A stretch of DNA of 64,000 nt from Paenibacillus mucilaginosus 3016 (GTDB lineage: Bacteria > Bacillota > Bacilli > Paenibacillales > NBRC-103111). Where the stretch lies: NCBI RefSeq assembly GCF_000250655.1, contig NC_016935.1, forward strand, positions 2,870,001-2,934,000, given 5' to 3'. Positions 16,532 to 24,451 of this stretch are shown one piece after another. The notes under the pieces were generated by a model, which saw only the letters and a program-made list of their open reading frames with translations, made no database searches and was not told the origin of the DNA. The position numbers were made by a program, and so were the translations under genes. The number at the start of each line of letters is the position of its first letter. Position 1 is the first letter of the stretch.

Positions 16532-16987
16532 ATGCCCGTTCCATTCCAACTAGATGAGGCCCATGCGGGCTCACTGAAATTGTTCGTTGTCCTGTCGAAG
16601 GCATACAAGGCGATCATGGAGCAGGCCGAGAAGGATGTGAAGCAGTATGGATTGTCCCCGTCCGAATTCATGATTCTCGAAGTATTGTATGCGAAGGGAA
16701 GAATTCCGCTTCAGCAGATCGGAGAGAAGGTCCTCATCACCAGCGGCAGCATCACCTACAATATCGATAAGCTGGAGAAGAAAGAACTGCTGCGGCGCGT
16801 GCCCTGCAAGGAAGACCGCAGAGTGACGTACGCCGAGATCACGGAAGCAGGGAATGAGCTCTTCCACCGGATTTTCCCGCAGCACGCGGCGCGGATTCAT
16901 GACCTGATGAAGGTGATTTCGCCGGAAGACCAACAGATGGCGACCGGGCTGCTCAAACAGTTGGGCAAGGCGGCCGAGGCGCGTTAG
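16532..16987 (+). CDS. MarR-family repressor (MhqR/quinone-sensing type)
   Basis: A 151-aa winged-helix protein: dimerisation helices at both ends and a central HTH (LSPSEFMILEVLYAKG, IGEKVLITSGSITYNIDKLEKK), wing CKEDRRVTYAEITEAG. It resembles MhqR-like MarR proteins that respond to quinones or electrophiles. The start is at ATG 16532 after GGAGGTGA. It heads a cluster with pirin and two DoxX genes, and a matching operator overlaps its own promoter, so it likely represses the whole cluster until inactivated. The inducer is inferred from pirin/DoxX context only. A single cysteine (PCKEDRR) next to the wing could be a redox sensor. Confidence 0.9.
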   Translation: MPVPFQLDEAHAGSLKLFVVLSKAYKAIMEQAEKDVKQYGLSPSEFMILEVLYAKGRIPLQQIGEKVLITSGSITYNIDKLEKKELLRRVPCKEDRRVTYAEITEAGNELFHRIFPQHAARIHDLMKVISPEDQQMATGLLKQLGKAAEAR

Positions 16988-17074
16988 CGGCATTAGGGGA
17001 GTGAGGACGTCCGGTTCTGAGCATCAAAAGGGAATCGAATCCAATATGTTATAAGAAAATGGAGGTTGACGACG

Positions 17075-17854
17075 ATGCAAGCACTTGTATATACACCTGT
17101 CATGCAGGGAACAGGGGAATTTGACGGCGGCCGGATTAAGGAGCAGAAGCCGATCGGTTTTCCGGGGGAAGGCTCCGTGGTCAAACGGGTGGGGCCGCTG
17201 TTCTATTGGGCATGGGCCACATCGGAGACGGAAGCTGCAATCGGCCTGCATCCGCATAAGGGCTTTGAGATTATGACCTATGTGGTGGGCGGCACAGCCT
17301 ATCATGGGGATACCTTGGGGACGGACAGCGTGGTTGGCGCAGGCGGGGTACAGGTCATGCAGACGGGATCGGGCGTAAGCCATAAGGAGAAGCTGAGTGC
17401 CGGCGCGGAGCTGTTCCAGATCTGGTTCGAGCCCGACTTGTCGGAAGCCGTTCTGCGGCAGCCGACGTATCACCAGTACGCACATGAGGATTTCCCGCAG
17501 GTGAGCCGGGCGGAAGGGGTCAGCGTCAAAACCGTCATCGGCGGGGGAGCGCCCGTAGAGCTCGCTGCCGATATCCGGATGTGGGATGTGGAAGTGCAGG
17601 GCGGCGCCCTATATACGCAGAGCGTACCCGAGGGTTACACGTTAACGGCACTGGCGATCCGCGGACAGGGAACATGGGCTGCGGCAGGCGTGTCTTCGAG
17701 GGAGCCGACGGCATTCCATCACAAGGACTTTATTGTCGCTGCGGCCGCATCCGATACCGAGGTGGAGATCCGGAACACGCAGGACGCCCCCCTTCGGCTG
17801 ATTCTGATTCAGGTTCCGACCAAGGTGGATTATCCGCTGTATCCTAAGCGTTGA
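17075..17854 (+). CDS. Pirin-family cupin protein (quercetinase-like)
   Basis: A 259-aa two-cupin protein. The first cupin has the pirin metal-site pattern HPHKGFEIMTYVVGG and HGDTLG, followed by MQTGSGVSHKE. Pirins bind a metal and some are quercetin 2,3-dioxygenases; others act in redox sensing. The ATG at 17075 lies 8 nt after GGAGGT. Placement between a MarR regulator and DoxX genes is the arrangement seen for quinone- or oxidative-stress clusters, suggesting detoxification of an aromatic electrophile. The second cupin lacks the full metal motif, as is usual. Confidence 0.88.
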   Translation: MQALVYTPVMQGTGEFDGGRIKEQKPIGFPGEGSVVKRVGPLFYWAWATSETEAAIGLHPHKGFEIMTYVVGGTAYHGDTLGTDSVVGAGGVQVMQTGSGVSHKEKLSAGAELFQIWFEPDLSEAVLRQPTYHQYAHEDFPQVSRAEGVSVKTVIGGGAPVELAADIRMWDVEVQGGALYTQSVPEGYTLTALAIRGQGTWAAAGVSSREPTAFHHKDFIVAAAASDTEVEIRNTQDAPLRLILIQVPTKVDYPLYPKR

Positions 17855-17867
17855 GGTTGGTTTATCT

Positions 17868-17909
17868 TTTGCACACCATATATCTTAAATAAAAGATTAT
17901 TTAATTCAA
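17868..17909 (+). promoter_or_regulatory. MarR operator/promoter of the first DoxX gene
   Basis: TTTGCACACCATA followed by TATCTT-AAATAA-AAGATT (17881-17898) and ATTTAATTCAAA. It matches the operator before the MarR gene in both arms and in the trailing flank, and is duplicated identically at 18354. Confidence 0.8.
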
Positions 17910-17929
17910 ACTAAAGGGAGACGATGATC

Positions 17930-18331
17930 ATGATGGCACTGGGATTATTGCTGGTTCGGTTGGTTGTAGGTTTGCTGTTCGTAGGGCACGGGGCGCAGAA
18001 GCTGTTCGGCTGGTTCGGAGGCTACGGACCGAAGGGGACAGGAGGCTGGATGGAGTCGATCGGGATGAAGCCGGGCGTGCTTATGGCGGTGCTGGCCGGA
18101 CTCATGGAACTGATTGGCGGAGCCCTCTTCGCGGCCGGGCTGCTCACGCCGCTGGCGGCTGTGCTGATCACGCTGACCATGCTGGGGGCCATTGTTAAGG
18201 TGCATGCGCAGAACGGACTGTGGGTTACAGCGAACGGGTATGAATATCCTCTCGTGCTGATCGCAGTGGTGATTGGTGTTGCACTGACCGGTGCGGGAGC
18301 TTACTCGCTGGATGCACTGCTGAAACTGTAA
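17930..18331 (+). CDS. DoxX-family membrane protein, copy 1
   Basis: A 133-aa protein with four predicted helices, beginning [20 protein letters not shown] and containing [13 protein letters not shown], the typical DoxX signature. The start at 17930 is set by alignment with copy 2 and its spacing from AAAGGGAG; ATG 17924 is an alternative. DoxX proteins are linked to thiol/oxidative stress, and in Bacillus a DoxX relative (MhqP/CatD type) responds to quinones under MhqR. Copy 2 downstream is nearly identical, differing at one internal residue (WVTANG versus WVTSNG) and at the C-terminus. Confidence 0.9.
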   Translation: MMALGLLLVRLVVGLLFVGHGAQKLFGWFGGYGPKGTGGWMESIGMKPGVLMAVLAGLMELIGGALFAAGLLTPLAAVLITLTMLGAIVKVHAQNGLWVTANGYEYPLVLIAVVIGVALTGAGAYSLDALLKL

Positions 18332-18353
18332 CGGAAGCTTTGAAGAAGTGGGA

Positions 18354-18396
18354 TTTGCACACCATATATCTTAAATAAAAGATTATTTAATTCAAA
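18354..18396 (+). promoter_or_regulatory. MarR operator/promoter of the second DoxX gene
   Basis: An exact repeat of the element at 17868, with TATCTT-AAATAA-AAGATT, so the tandem duplication carried its control region with it. Confidence 0.8.
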
Positions 18397-18416
18397 CTAA
18401 AAGGAGACGATAGATC

Positions 18417-18815
18417 ATGATGGCACTGGGATTATTGCTGGTTCGGTTGGTTGTAGGTTTGCTGTTCGTAGGGCACGGGGCGCAGAAGCTGTTCGGCTGG
18501 TTCGGAGGCTACGGACCGAAGGGGACGGGGGGCTGGATGGAGTCGATCGGAATGAAGCCGGGCGTGCTTATGGCGGTGCTGGCCGGACTCATGGAACTGA
18601 TTGGCGGAGCCCTCTTCGCGGCCGGGCTGCTCACGCCGCTGGCGGCTGTGCTGATCACGCTGACGATGCTGGGAGCCATTGTTAAGGTGCATGCCCAGAA
18701 CGGACTGTGGGTTACGTCAAACGGATATGAATATCCTCTGGTGTTGATCGCAGTGGTGATTGGTGTTGCACTGACCGGTGCGGGAGCTTACTCGCTGGAT
18801 GCACTGCTTTCCTAA
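18417..18815 (+). CDS. DoxX-family membrane protein, copy 2
   Basis: A 132-aa near-identical tandem copy of the preceding gene (shift about 487 bp). Nucleotide identity is very high, with a few mostly silent changes, so the duplication is recent or kept uniform by gene conversion. It has its own operator and an AAAAGGAG ribosome binding site. It likely raises the dose of the same four-helix protein rather than adding a new function. Residues at the end differ (LLS instead of LLKL). Confidence 0.9.
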   Translation: MMALGLLLVRLVVGLLFVGHGAQKLFGWFGGYGPKGTGGWMESIGMKPGVLMAVLAGLMELIGGALFAAGLLTPLAAVLITLTMLGAIVKVHAQNGLWVTSNGYEYPLVLIAVVIGVALTGAGAYSLDALLS

Positions 18816-18932
18816 CTAGCTGTGGGATTGGGGAGCGGACGCTGCTGAGGGAACGGACACGGGCCGATGTGGCGCATCATGCGGCCGCACGCATGGGAAG
18901 AGCCTGATGAAGTGGAACCGGCTTGATAAGAA

Positions 18933-18972
18933 AAGACCCCTTTTCATCCTTGAGTGGAGGAGAAGGGGTCTT
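18933..18972 (-). terminator. Terminator of the sensor kinase/response regulator operon
   Basis: AAGACCCCTT (18933-18942) pairs with AAGGGGTCTT (18963-18972). The minus-strand tail TTCTTATC suits termination after the kinase stop at 19003. Confidence 0.8.
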
Positions 18973-19002
18973 GTGTGTGATCCGTATGAGTTCCGCTGCC
19001 GC

Positions 19003-20793
19003 CTATTCCTCCGGAGGCTGCACGGCGGGAATGCGCAGGGTCACCGTCGTGCCTTCCCCCGGCGTGCTGCGGTAGGAGAGGCCGTAGCCCTCGCCGAACA
19101 CGTGCTGCAGCCGCTGGAGCACATTGCGGCTGCCGTAGCCGCTGCCCTTCAGGCTGCCGCGGTAGGTGCCGGCGTCCATCTGCCGCACGAGCTCTTCCTT
19201 CATGCCGATCCCGTCGTCGGCAATGGTAATCACAAGATCGTCGGCCTCCTTGGCGGCCGAGATCGTAACAGTGCCCTCGCGGGACACCCGGCCGAGGATG
19301 CCGTGCAGGATCGCGTTCTCGACGATCGGCTGGAAGGTGATCTTCGGGATCGCATAGCCGAGCAGCTCCTCGGGCACGTCGGCCACGAGGCGGATTTTGT
19401 TCTCGAAGCGGATGTTCTGGATCTGCACGTAGAAGGAGACATGCTTGAGCTCTTCGCCGACCGTCACCACATCCCGGCCGCTGCTGAGGCTGACCTTGTA
19501 GAACCGGGACAATGCTTTGACGACCTGCCGGATCTCGTCGTTCATGCCGCTGCTGGCCATCCAGTTAATGAGGTCCAGCGTGTTGTACAGGAAGTGAGGG
19601 TTGATCTGCGACTGCAGCGCCTTGAGCTCCGCGCTCTTCACTTCCTGTCCGAGCTTGTACTGCTCCTCGTGCATGGTGGAGATCTTGTCGATCATGAAGT
19701 TGTAGGTCTTGATGAGCTCGCCGATCTCGTCCTTGCCCTGCGTCTGGGCGAGGGGGATCAGGCTGCCTTTCTCCACATCCTTGAGCCTCCCGGTCAGATG
19801 GGAGATGCGCCGGGTCACCGACACCGACAGAAGATAGGCCACGACGTGGGCCGCCAGCGCCACCACCAGGAGCAGCGCCAGCAGGTCATTGCGCAGCTGG
19901 CGGCTCTGCTTCATGACCTCGTCGATCGGAATGGCCGTGACCATCGACCACTGCGAGGAAGGAATGGGCCGGTACAGATAGTAGGTCCCGTCGAGCTCGG
20001 CCGAAACCGTCCCGTCCTGGAGCGTGCCGGTCGCAGGCAGAGGGAAGGGGGGCGGGGACGCTATGGGATCGGAAGAGAGCACGATGCGCGAATCGCTGGA
20101 GGCCAGGTACGTCACGCTGTTCTCCACGGCATTGGCGTTCTTCAGGATGTCGCGGATCGTGTCCGCCCGGACATCGACGCGCAGCCGCCCGACGGTATGC
20201 TTGTAATTGTTCGGGTCGAGCAGGCTGCGGACCACATAGAGATACTGGTTGGCTGCAGCCCCCTTCGTCTCGATCTCCGAGGGGGAGCACCAGAGCATCT
20301 TCGGGTTGTTCTCGACGAGACGCTCGAAGCAGGCGTTGCCTTCCGTCAAGTTCAGCGGCAGGAAGTTCTCGGACTCATTGCCGAACACATACTGGCTGTC
20401 GACATAGAGCGTCACCCGGGCGATATCGGTTCCGTCCTGCAGGGAGCGCAGCTGCTGCTTCAGGTCGCTGTAATCCTGGAGCTGGCGGTGGATATCCGTA
20501 TTCGTCCCGGGGTCGGTGATCGAGCGCAGGATCGACGGGTTCGCGATCAGCACGTCCGTCGTCTCGCCGATGCGCTGGAGCCGGTAGCTCAGGAAGGCAT
20601 ACGTCTGGTTGAATCCCTGCTCGGCCGAGTAGGTGACGTGGTTGATGAGCAGCCCGGATACCTTGTCCGATACAACGAACTGGTAGGCGCCGAGCGGGAC
20701 CAGGATCAGCAGCAGGTAGGTGTACAGGATCTTGTGCCGGAGCTTCGTGTTGTAGAGCCACTTGCGGCCGAGCCGGGTCAGGGAGGTCATCAT
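19003..20793 (-). CDS. YesM-type sensor histidine kinase of the galactan region
   Basis: A 596-aa membrane kinase: helix at about 20-42, a long extracellular sensor (Cache-like) to about 290, second helix about 298-318, HAMP, His_kinase domain with phospho-acceptor H400 in QINPHFLYN, and HATPase_c with N-box IVENAILHG and DDGIGM. The start ATG overlaps the stop of the response regulator by 4 bp, so the two are translationally coupled. Such pairs sense an extracellular sugar or loaded binding protein and switch on sugar-use genes. Location between the GH42 operon and the second GH53, plus the shared motif, supports galactan sensing (inference). Confidence 0.93.
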   Translation of the reverse strand: MMTSLTRLGRKWLYNTKLRHKILYTYLLLILVPLGAYQFVVSDKVSGLLINHVTYSAEQGFNQTYAFLSYRLQRIGETTDVLIANPSILRSITDPGTNTDIHRQLQDYSDLKQQLRSLQDGTDIARVTLYVDSQYVFGNESENFLPLNLTEGNACFERLVENNPKMLWCSPSEIETKGAAANQYLYVVRSLLDPNNYKHTVGRLRVDVRADTIRDILKNANAVENSVTYLASSDSRIVLSSDPIASPPPFPLPATGTLQDGTVSAELDGTYYLYRPIPSSQWSMVTAIPIDEVMKQSRQLRNDLLALLLVVALAAHVVAYLLSVSVTRRISHLTGRLKDVEKGSLIPLAQTQGKDEIGELIKTYNFMIDKISTMHEEQYKLGQEVKSAELKALQSQINPHFLYNTLDLINWMASSGMNDEIRQVVKALSRFYKVSLSSGRDVVTVGEELKHVSFYVQIQNIRFENKIRLVADVPEELLGYAIPKITFQPIVENAILHGILGRVSREGTVTISAAKEADDLVITIADDGIGMKEELVRQMDAGTYRGSLKGSGYGSRNVLQRLQHVFGEGYGLSYRSTPGEGTTVTLRIPAVQPPEE

Positions 20794-22376
20794 ACGCGGC
20801 TGCGCTCCCTGTATTCCGACGGCGTCATGCCGGTCAGCTTGCGGAAAATCTTCGCAAAGTATTCCCCGTCCCGGTAGCCGACCTGAAGCGCCACGTCGAA
20901 AATTTTGTACGAATCGGTCTTGAGCAGCTCCTTGGCCCTCTCGATCCGGTATTCCATCAGGTACTGCTTCACGGTGGTGCCGGTCGCTTCCTTGAACACG
21001 GCAATGAGGTGCGAAGCGGTCATCTGCATGTGCTCGCTGATTCCCTGCACAGTCACATTCTCATCGGCATAGTGATGGTGAATGTACCGGATGATGCGGG
21101 CCGCGGTGCTCCCGCCGCCGCGCTCCTTCAGCGCCTGCTCGAGCTGGCCGAGCTTCCCGAGCAGCGCCTGCTGCACGTCCTCGAAGAAGTGGCAGTGGAA
21201 GACGAGCTCCCAGGGCAGATCGTCCGGTCCGGTACTGTGAAAAAGCGAGATCCCCCGCTCCCCGGCGAACCCTTCGAGCTCGAGCAGCAGCCGGTAGTAA
21301 ATCTCCTTGACGCTGTTGATGAGGGTCTCCGGCCGCTGGCGAATCTCCTGGGCCACCCGACCGAGGAGGCTGCGGATCTCGCCGAAGCGTCCGTCCACGA
21401 GCAGCTCCCGCACCGTCTTCTGCAGCGACGGATCGGGATGATACTGTTCCTGCAGCGAGAAGCCGGTGGCCTGGTCGCGGTGGACGGCGGCCGAAGCCGG
21501 CCCCCGGTAGAAGGTCTCCTGCAGCCGTGCAACGGCCGACGCGTAGGAAGCGGGCAGCTCTTCGAGGCCTGGGGAGATCCGTCCTCCGCCAATGGCGAAG
21601 CGGCCTCCGGTGTGTTCTCCAAGCGCGCCGGCCAGCGCCTTGCATACGCCGTACAGCGTGTTCTCGTCCAGCGGGCGGTCGCCCGGCGCGAAGAGCAGCA
21701 GGACCGTGTGCAGCTCGTCCTTCTGTCCGAGCAGGAAGGTCAGTCCGCAGGCTCCGGCCGCTTCCTGTGCCAAGGCTTCCAGCTCCGCAGGGGAGGGAGG
21801 AGGCGGGAGGATCTTGAGCATGACGGCTGCGCAGGAGGGCTGCTCCGGCAGCACGAGTCCCGCCAGCTGCAGCCGGCCCCGAAGCTGCTCCTCGTCGCGG
21901 GCGCCCCGGATCAGCTGGAGGCAGATCTCCTGGCGGAGATAGGCGGAGCTCGCGTGGAGGCTTTCCTTCGTCAAGGCTTCATGCTCCATGTGCCGCCTCT
22001 CCTGCTGGCACAGCTGAACCGCTCCCTGCAGCGCCTCTTCGAGCTCGTCCATGTCGATCGGCTTCTCGACATAGGAGATCGCTTTGAGGGAGATCGCGGC
22101 CTTCAAGTATTCTTTCTCGGCATAGCCGCTCATGAATATGATCTTGCAGCCCGGGTACCTGCGGCGCACCTGGAACGCCAGGTCGACGCCGTCCATACGG
22201 GGCATCTTGATATCGGTCAGGACGATATCCGGTTCGAACGATTCGAGCAGGGACAGCGCTTCCAGTCCGTCCACGGCAGTGACGACCTCGGTGATGCCGA
22301 AGGACTCCCAATCGACCGACCGCCGGATGCCTTCCCTTGTCATTTTCTCATCATCAGCCAGAAGCAGCTTCAGCAT
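20790..22376 (-). CDS. YesN-type response regulator (receiver + AraC DNA-binding domain)
   Basis: A 528-aa regulator: receiver domain 1-120 with acidic pocket DD (residues 8-9), phospho-acceptor D55 (IVLTDIKMPRMDG) and K in YVEKPID; a central linker/sensor region; and a C-terminal AraC double HTH from about 430 (HYADENVTVQGISEHMQM, VGYRDGEYFAKIFRKLTGMTPSEYR). It should bind DNA when phosphorylated by the coupled kinase. A copy of the shared motif lies 90 bp upstream of its start in the opposite orientation, consistent with autoregulation. Best candidate activator of the GH53, transporter and GH42 genes. Confidence 0.93.
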   Translation of the reverse strand: MLKLLLADDEKMTREGIRRSVDWESFGITEVVTAVDGLEALSLLESFEPDIVLTDIKMPRMDGVDLAFQVRRRYPGCKIIFMSGYAEKEYLKAAISLKAISYVEKPIDMDELEEALQGAVQLCQQERRHMEHEALTKESLHASSAYLRQEICLQLIRGARDEEQLRGRLQLAGLVLPEQPSCAAVMLKILPPPPSPAELEALAQEAAGACGLTFLLGQKDELHTVLLLFAPGDRPLDENTLYGVCKALAGALGEHTGGRFAIGGGRISPGLEELPASYASAVARLQETFYRGPASAAVHRDQATGFSLQEQYHPDPSLQKTVRELLVDGRFGEIRSLLGRVAQEIRQRPETLINSVKEIYYRLLLELEGFAGERGISLFHSTGPDDLPWELVFHCHFFEDVQQALLGKLGQLEQALKERGGGSTAARIIRYIHHHYADENVTVQGISEHMQMTASHLIAVFKEATGTTVKQYLMEYRIERAKELLKTDSYKIFDVALQVGYRDGEYFAKIFRKLTGMTPSEYRERSRV

Positions 22377-22465
22377 CTCTTTCTTCCCCTCGGATCCGTT
22401 TTTCTTTGCTGTACCCTTAAGAGTAACTCAGACCGCTGACCTTTGCACGCCCTTTTCTTTCCACC

Positions 22466-22505
22466 CTGCAAAATGCACAGGAAATCGATATTTTGTCGGG
22501 GGGGG
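22466..22505 (+). promoter_or_regulatory. Galactan-regulon motif, copy 3
   Basis: Reads TGCAAAATGCACAG, eight bases, TATTTTGTCGGGG, followed by a run of Gs. It lies between the response regulator start (22376, minus) and the GH53 stop (22577, minus), pointing away from the regulator gene. Orientation is therefore opposite to that at the other sites relative to the served gene. Confidence 0.7.
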
Positions 22506-22528
22506 GGGAGGGACCCTCCCACACGAAA

Positions 22529-22564
22529 AACACCGTCTCCGCCCCTTCGGCGCAAGACGGTGTT
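22529..22564 (-). terminator. Terminator of the single-domain GH53 gene
   Basis: AACACCGTCT (22529-22538) pairs with AGACGGTGTT (22555-22564) around a CCTTCGG-type loop. The minus-strand tail is TTTTTCGTG. Confidence 0.85.
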
Positions 22565-22576
22565 CTCGTATGCTGC

Positions 22577-23647
22577 TTAGTTCAGGAAGCCATCGAGGGC
22601 GACCGTCGGTCTGCCGTTGGTTCCCCAGGCTCCTTTGTTATAACCGCCGTTGTAGCCCGGCGATGCCTCCGGCTCCCAGTAGAAGACGCCGAGGCCTTTG
22701 CCGTTCGCAATGCCGCGCACCTTGTTCTTGATGTCGGCGATGAAGCTCTTGGCTGCGGACGCCTGGGTATAATCCATGCCGACCTCGGAGACGATGACTT
22801 CTTTGCCGTAGGTGGCGATCATGTCGTTCAGGTTGGCCAGCGTCTGCGTATTCTTCGTGGACCAGTCGGTGCTGGTCGGATACAGCGATACGGCGATGAC
22901 GTCGAAGTTCGCCCCGTTGCTGATCAGGCCGCCGATGTTCCAGCGGAATACGGCGTTATCGTACCCGTTCGCCAGGTGAACGACCGTCTTGGTCGTGCTG
23001 CTCACGGATTTGACCGCGTTATGTCCGGTGTTGACCAGCCAGGCGTAGTTCTTCATGGAGACCGATGCCTTGCCGTCCTCCCAGAGCATGCCGTTGTTCG
23101 TCTCGTTGCCTACCTGCACCCACTCCGGCGTAACGCCATAGCTCTTCATCTTGTTCATGACGGACACGGTATGAGCCCAGACGTTGTCCATCAGCCCCTG
23201 GAAGGTCAGGGTTTTCCAGGCCGCCGGCTTGTTCTGCTGGCCCGGGTCCGCCCACGAATCGCTGTAGTGCAGGGTGAGCATGACGCGCAGGCCGAGATCC
23301 TTGGCGCGCTTGGCCAGCTTGGCCGCATTATCGGCATTCATGTAACCGTTACCGTAATCGCTCATGTTCGGATTCACCCATACGCGGATGCGCACGGAGT
23401 CCATCTGGTAGTCCTCTTTGAGAATGCGGAGGATGTCGCGCTGAACGCCGTTCTTGTCATACCAGACCTTGCCCTGGGCTTCCATCCCGGGGACCCAGGA
23501 GATATCCGCGCCCTTGGCGAAGGCGGCCGCCGCTTCCGCCTGTGGCAGTGAAGAAGCTTGAGGGACGGCCGCCGCCAGCAGGCAGAAGGTCAGCAGCAGG
23601 GCGAAGACGGCAGTCATTTTTTTGCGGAGATTGATGAGTGTGTACAT
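22577..23647 (-). CDS. ganB: Secreted endo-beta-1,4-galactanase (GH53), single domain
   Basis: A 356-aa protein: a signal peptide of about 40 residues ending AEA-AA, then a GH53 barrel (GADISWVPGMEAQG, RIRVWVNP, LTLHYSDSWADPGQQ) with acid/base E182 in VGNETNNG and nucleophile E288 in VSEVGMD. Unlike the 1191-aa enzyme it has no anchoring or carbohydrate-binding modules, so it should be released into the medium. Length matches GanB of B. subtilis. ATG 23647 has a modest GAAAGG upstream; M11 is an alternative start. The shared motif and a cre-like site lie upstream. Confidence 0.94.
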   Translation of the reverse strand: MYTLINLRKKMTAVFALLLTFCLLAAAVPQASSLPQAEAAAAFAKGADISWVPGMEAQGKVWYDKNGVQRDILRILKEDYQMDSVRIRVWVNPNMSDYGNGYMNADNAAKLAKRAKDLGLRVMLTLHYSDSWADPGQQNKPAAWKTLTFQGLMDNVWAHTVSVMNKMKSYGVTPEWVQVGNETNNGMLWEDGKASVSMKNYAWLVNTGHNAVKSVSSTTKTVVHLANGYDNAVFRWNIGGLISNGANFDVIAVSLYPTSTDWSTKNTQTLANLNDMIATYGKEVIVSEVGMDYTQASAAKSFIADIKNKVRGIANGKGLGVFYWEPEASPGYNGGYNKGAWGTNGRPTVALDGFLN

Positions 23648-23678
23648 GTGTGGACACCTGGCCTTTCGTTGTTGTGTT

Positions 23679-23692
23679 ATTAAGCGCTTTCA
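23679..23692 (-). promoter_or_regulatory. cre-like site upstream of ganB
   Basis: On the minus strand TGAAAGCGCTTAAT matches the cre core TGAAAGCG with a palindromic AAGCGCTT centre; only the final two bases deviate. It lies between the regulon motif and the start codon, where CcpA binding would block elongation or initiation. Confidence 0.5.
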
Positions 23693-23773
23693 TCTCTCTG
23701 ATGCCTTGCTTTCCTGTCAATGATCACCTCCTGTTCCTTCCACGATCTTACCAACTCTGCAGAGGAGTGCGTA

Positions 23774-23808
23774 CCGTACGAAATAAGAATATCCTGTAAT
23801 TTTTGTCG
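23774..23808 (-). promoter_or_regulatory. Galactan-regulon motif, copy 4
   Basis: On the minus strand: CGACAAAAATTACAG, eight bases, TATTTCGTACGG, 127 bp before the ganB start. The ACAG-N8-TATTT spacing is identical to the other three copies. Confidence 0.75.
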
Positions 23809-23954
23809 ATGGGAATGCCCTTTCATGAGGTTCTTCCTGAAATAAAAAGACACTCCCCCCAGCGGCGGAGAGCCGACCGCTCCCGTAGGGTTCAGAGCAA
23901 ACGTCTTCACATCGCTGCCCGAGGCATTATACGCTTTGACAATCGGGGAGCTGT

Positions 23955-24135
23955 ATTTGGATGACGGATTGAATATCTGTCTCAACTATCTCGATACAAT
24001 CTGGGAAAAACGGTTTTCTCATCTCGGAAAGCCGTACTGCCCTAGGTGAAGCACGTCGGAAAGCCGTATGCGGGAAAACCGCACGTACGGTTTGATGAGG
24101 ATGGGGGAATCCCGGCCCTTAACTCTACTTACCGG
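23955..24135 (+). mobile_element. Remnant of a bacterial group II intron (internally deleted)
   Basis: At about 23973-24033 one frame encodes NICLNYLDTIWEKRFSHLGK, the conserved reverse-transcriptase stretch seen before YADD in group II intron proteins. It then jumps to GTGAAGCACGTCGG and a domain V hairpin at 24059-24093 with AAAGCCGT (catalytic AGC triad), GGGAAAACC-type loop and ACGTACGGTT. A domain VI-like stem and an ACTCTAC end follow to about 24127. The YADD part, maturase, and domains I-III are missing, so it cannot move. The 23,700-23,950 stretch upstream holds no gene I recognise. Confidence 0.8.
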
Positions 24136-24451
24136 GGGGGACAGGAAAAGGGAGCTGCAAGATCAGTCTCAGGAATGGTTATCCCTTCATATATTGCATC
24201 GCTCTCCAAAAAAGAGCATTTTTTTATTCGTTTAAATCAATGAATTTATGAGTTTAAATGCGTTTGTATAAATGCAATTGATTCAATATGATTGACTTAA
24301 AGTCTGTTGTATAAAAAAGGAAGGAGTGTTAAGGGTGGCAGTAACCAACCGGTTGTCAGTCTGCATGTAAATGAAGTTAAGTTCAGTACCCGGTGGATGA
24401 GGTATCATCTTTTAACTTAATCTGACAGACCATACAGAGGAGGAAAAAGCA

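Noticed and set aside
18907..20877. A 650-codon plus-strand frame opposite the sensor kinase
   Set aside because: It is a GC-driven shadow; the minus strand encodes an unmistakable histidine kinase with coupled start.
23680..23985. A 101-codon minus-strand frame containing SSPIVKAYNASGSDVKTFAL
   Set aside because: No start signal or known family; it overlaps the intron remnant and the ganB regulatory motif. It may be a gene fragment, but I cannot support it.
24334..24369. An 11-codon GTG frame behind AAGGAAGGAG
   Set aside because: Too short to support as a gene; possibly a relic of a lost gene start.
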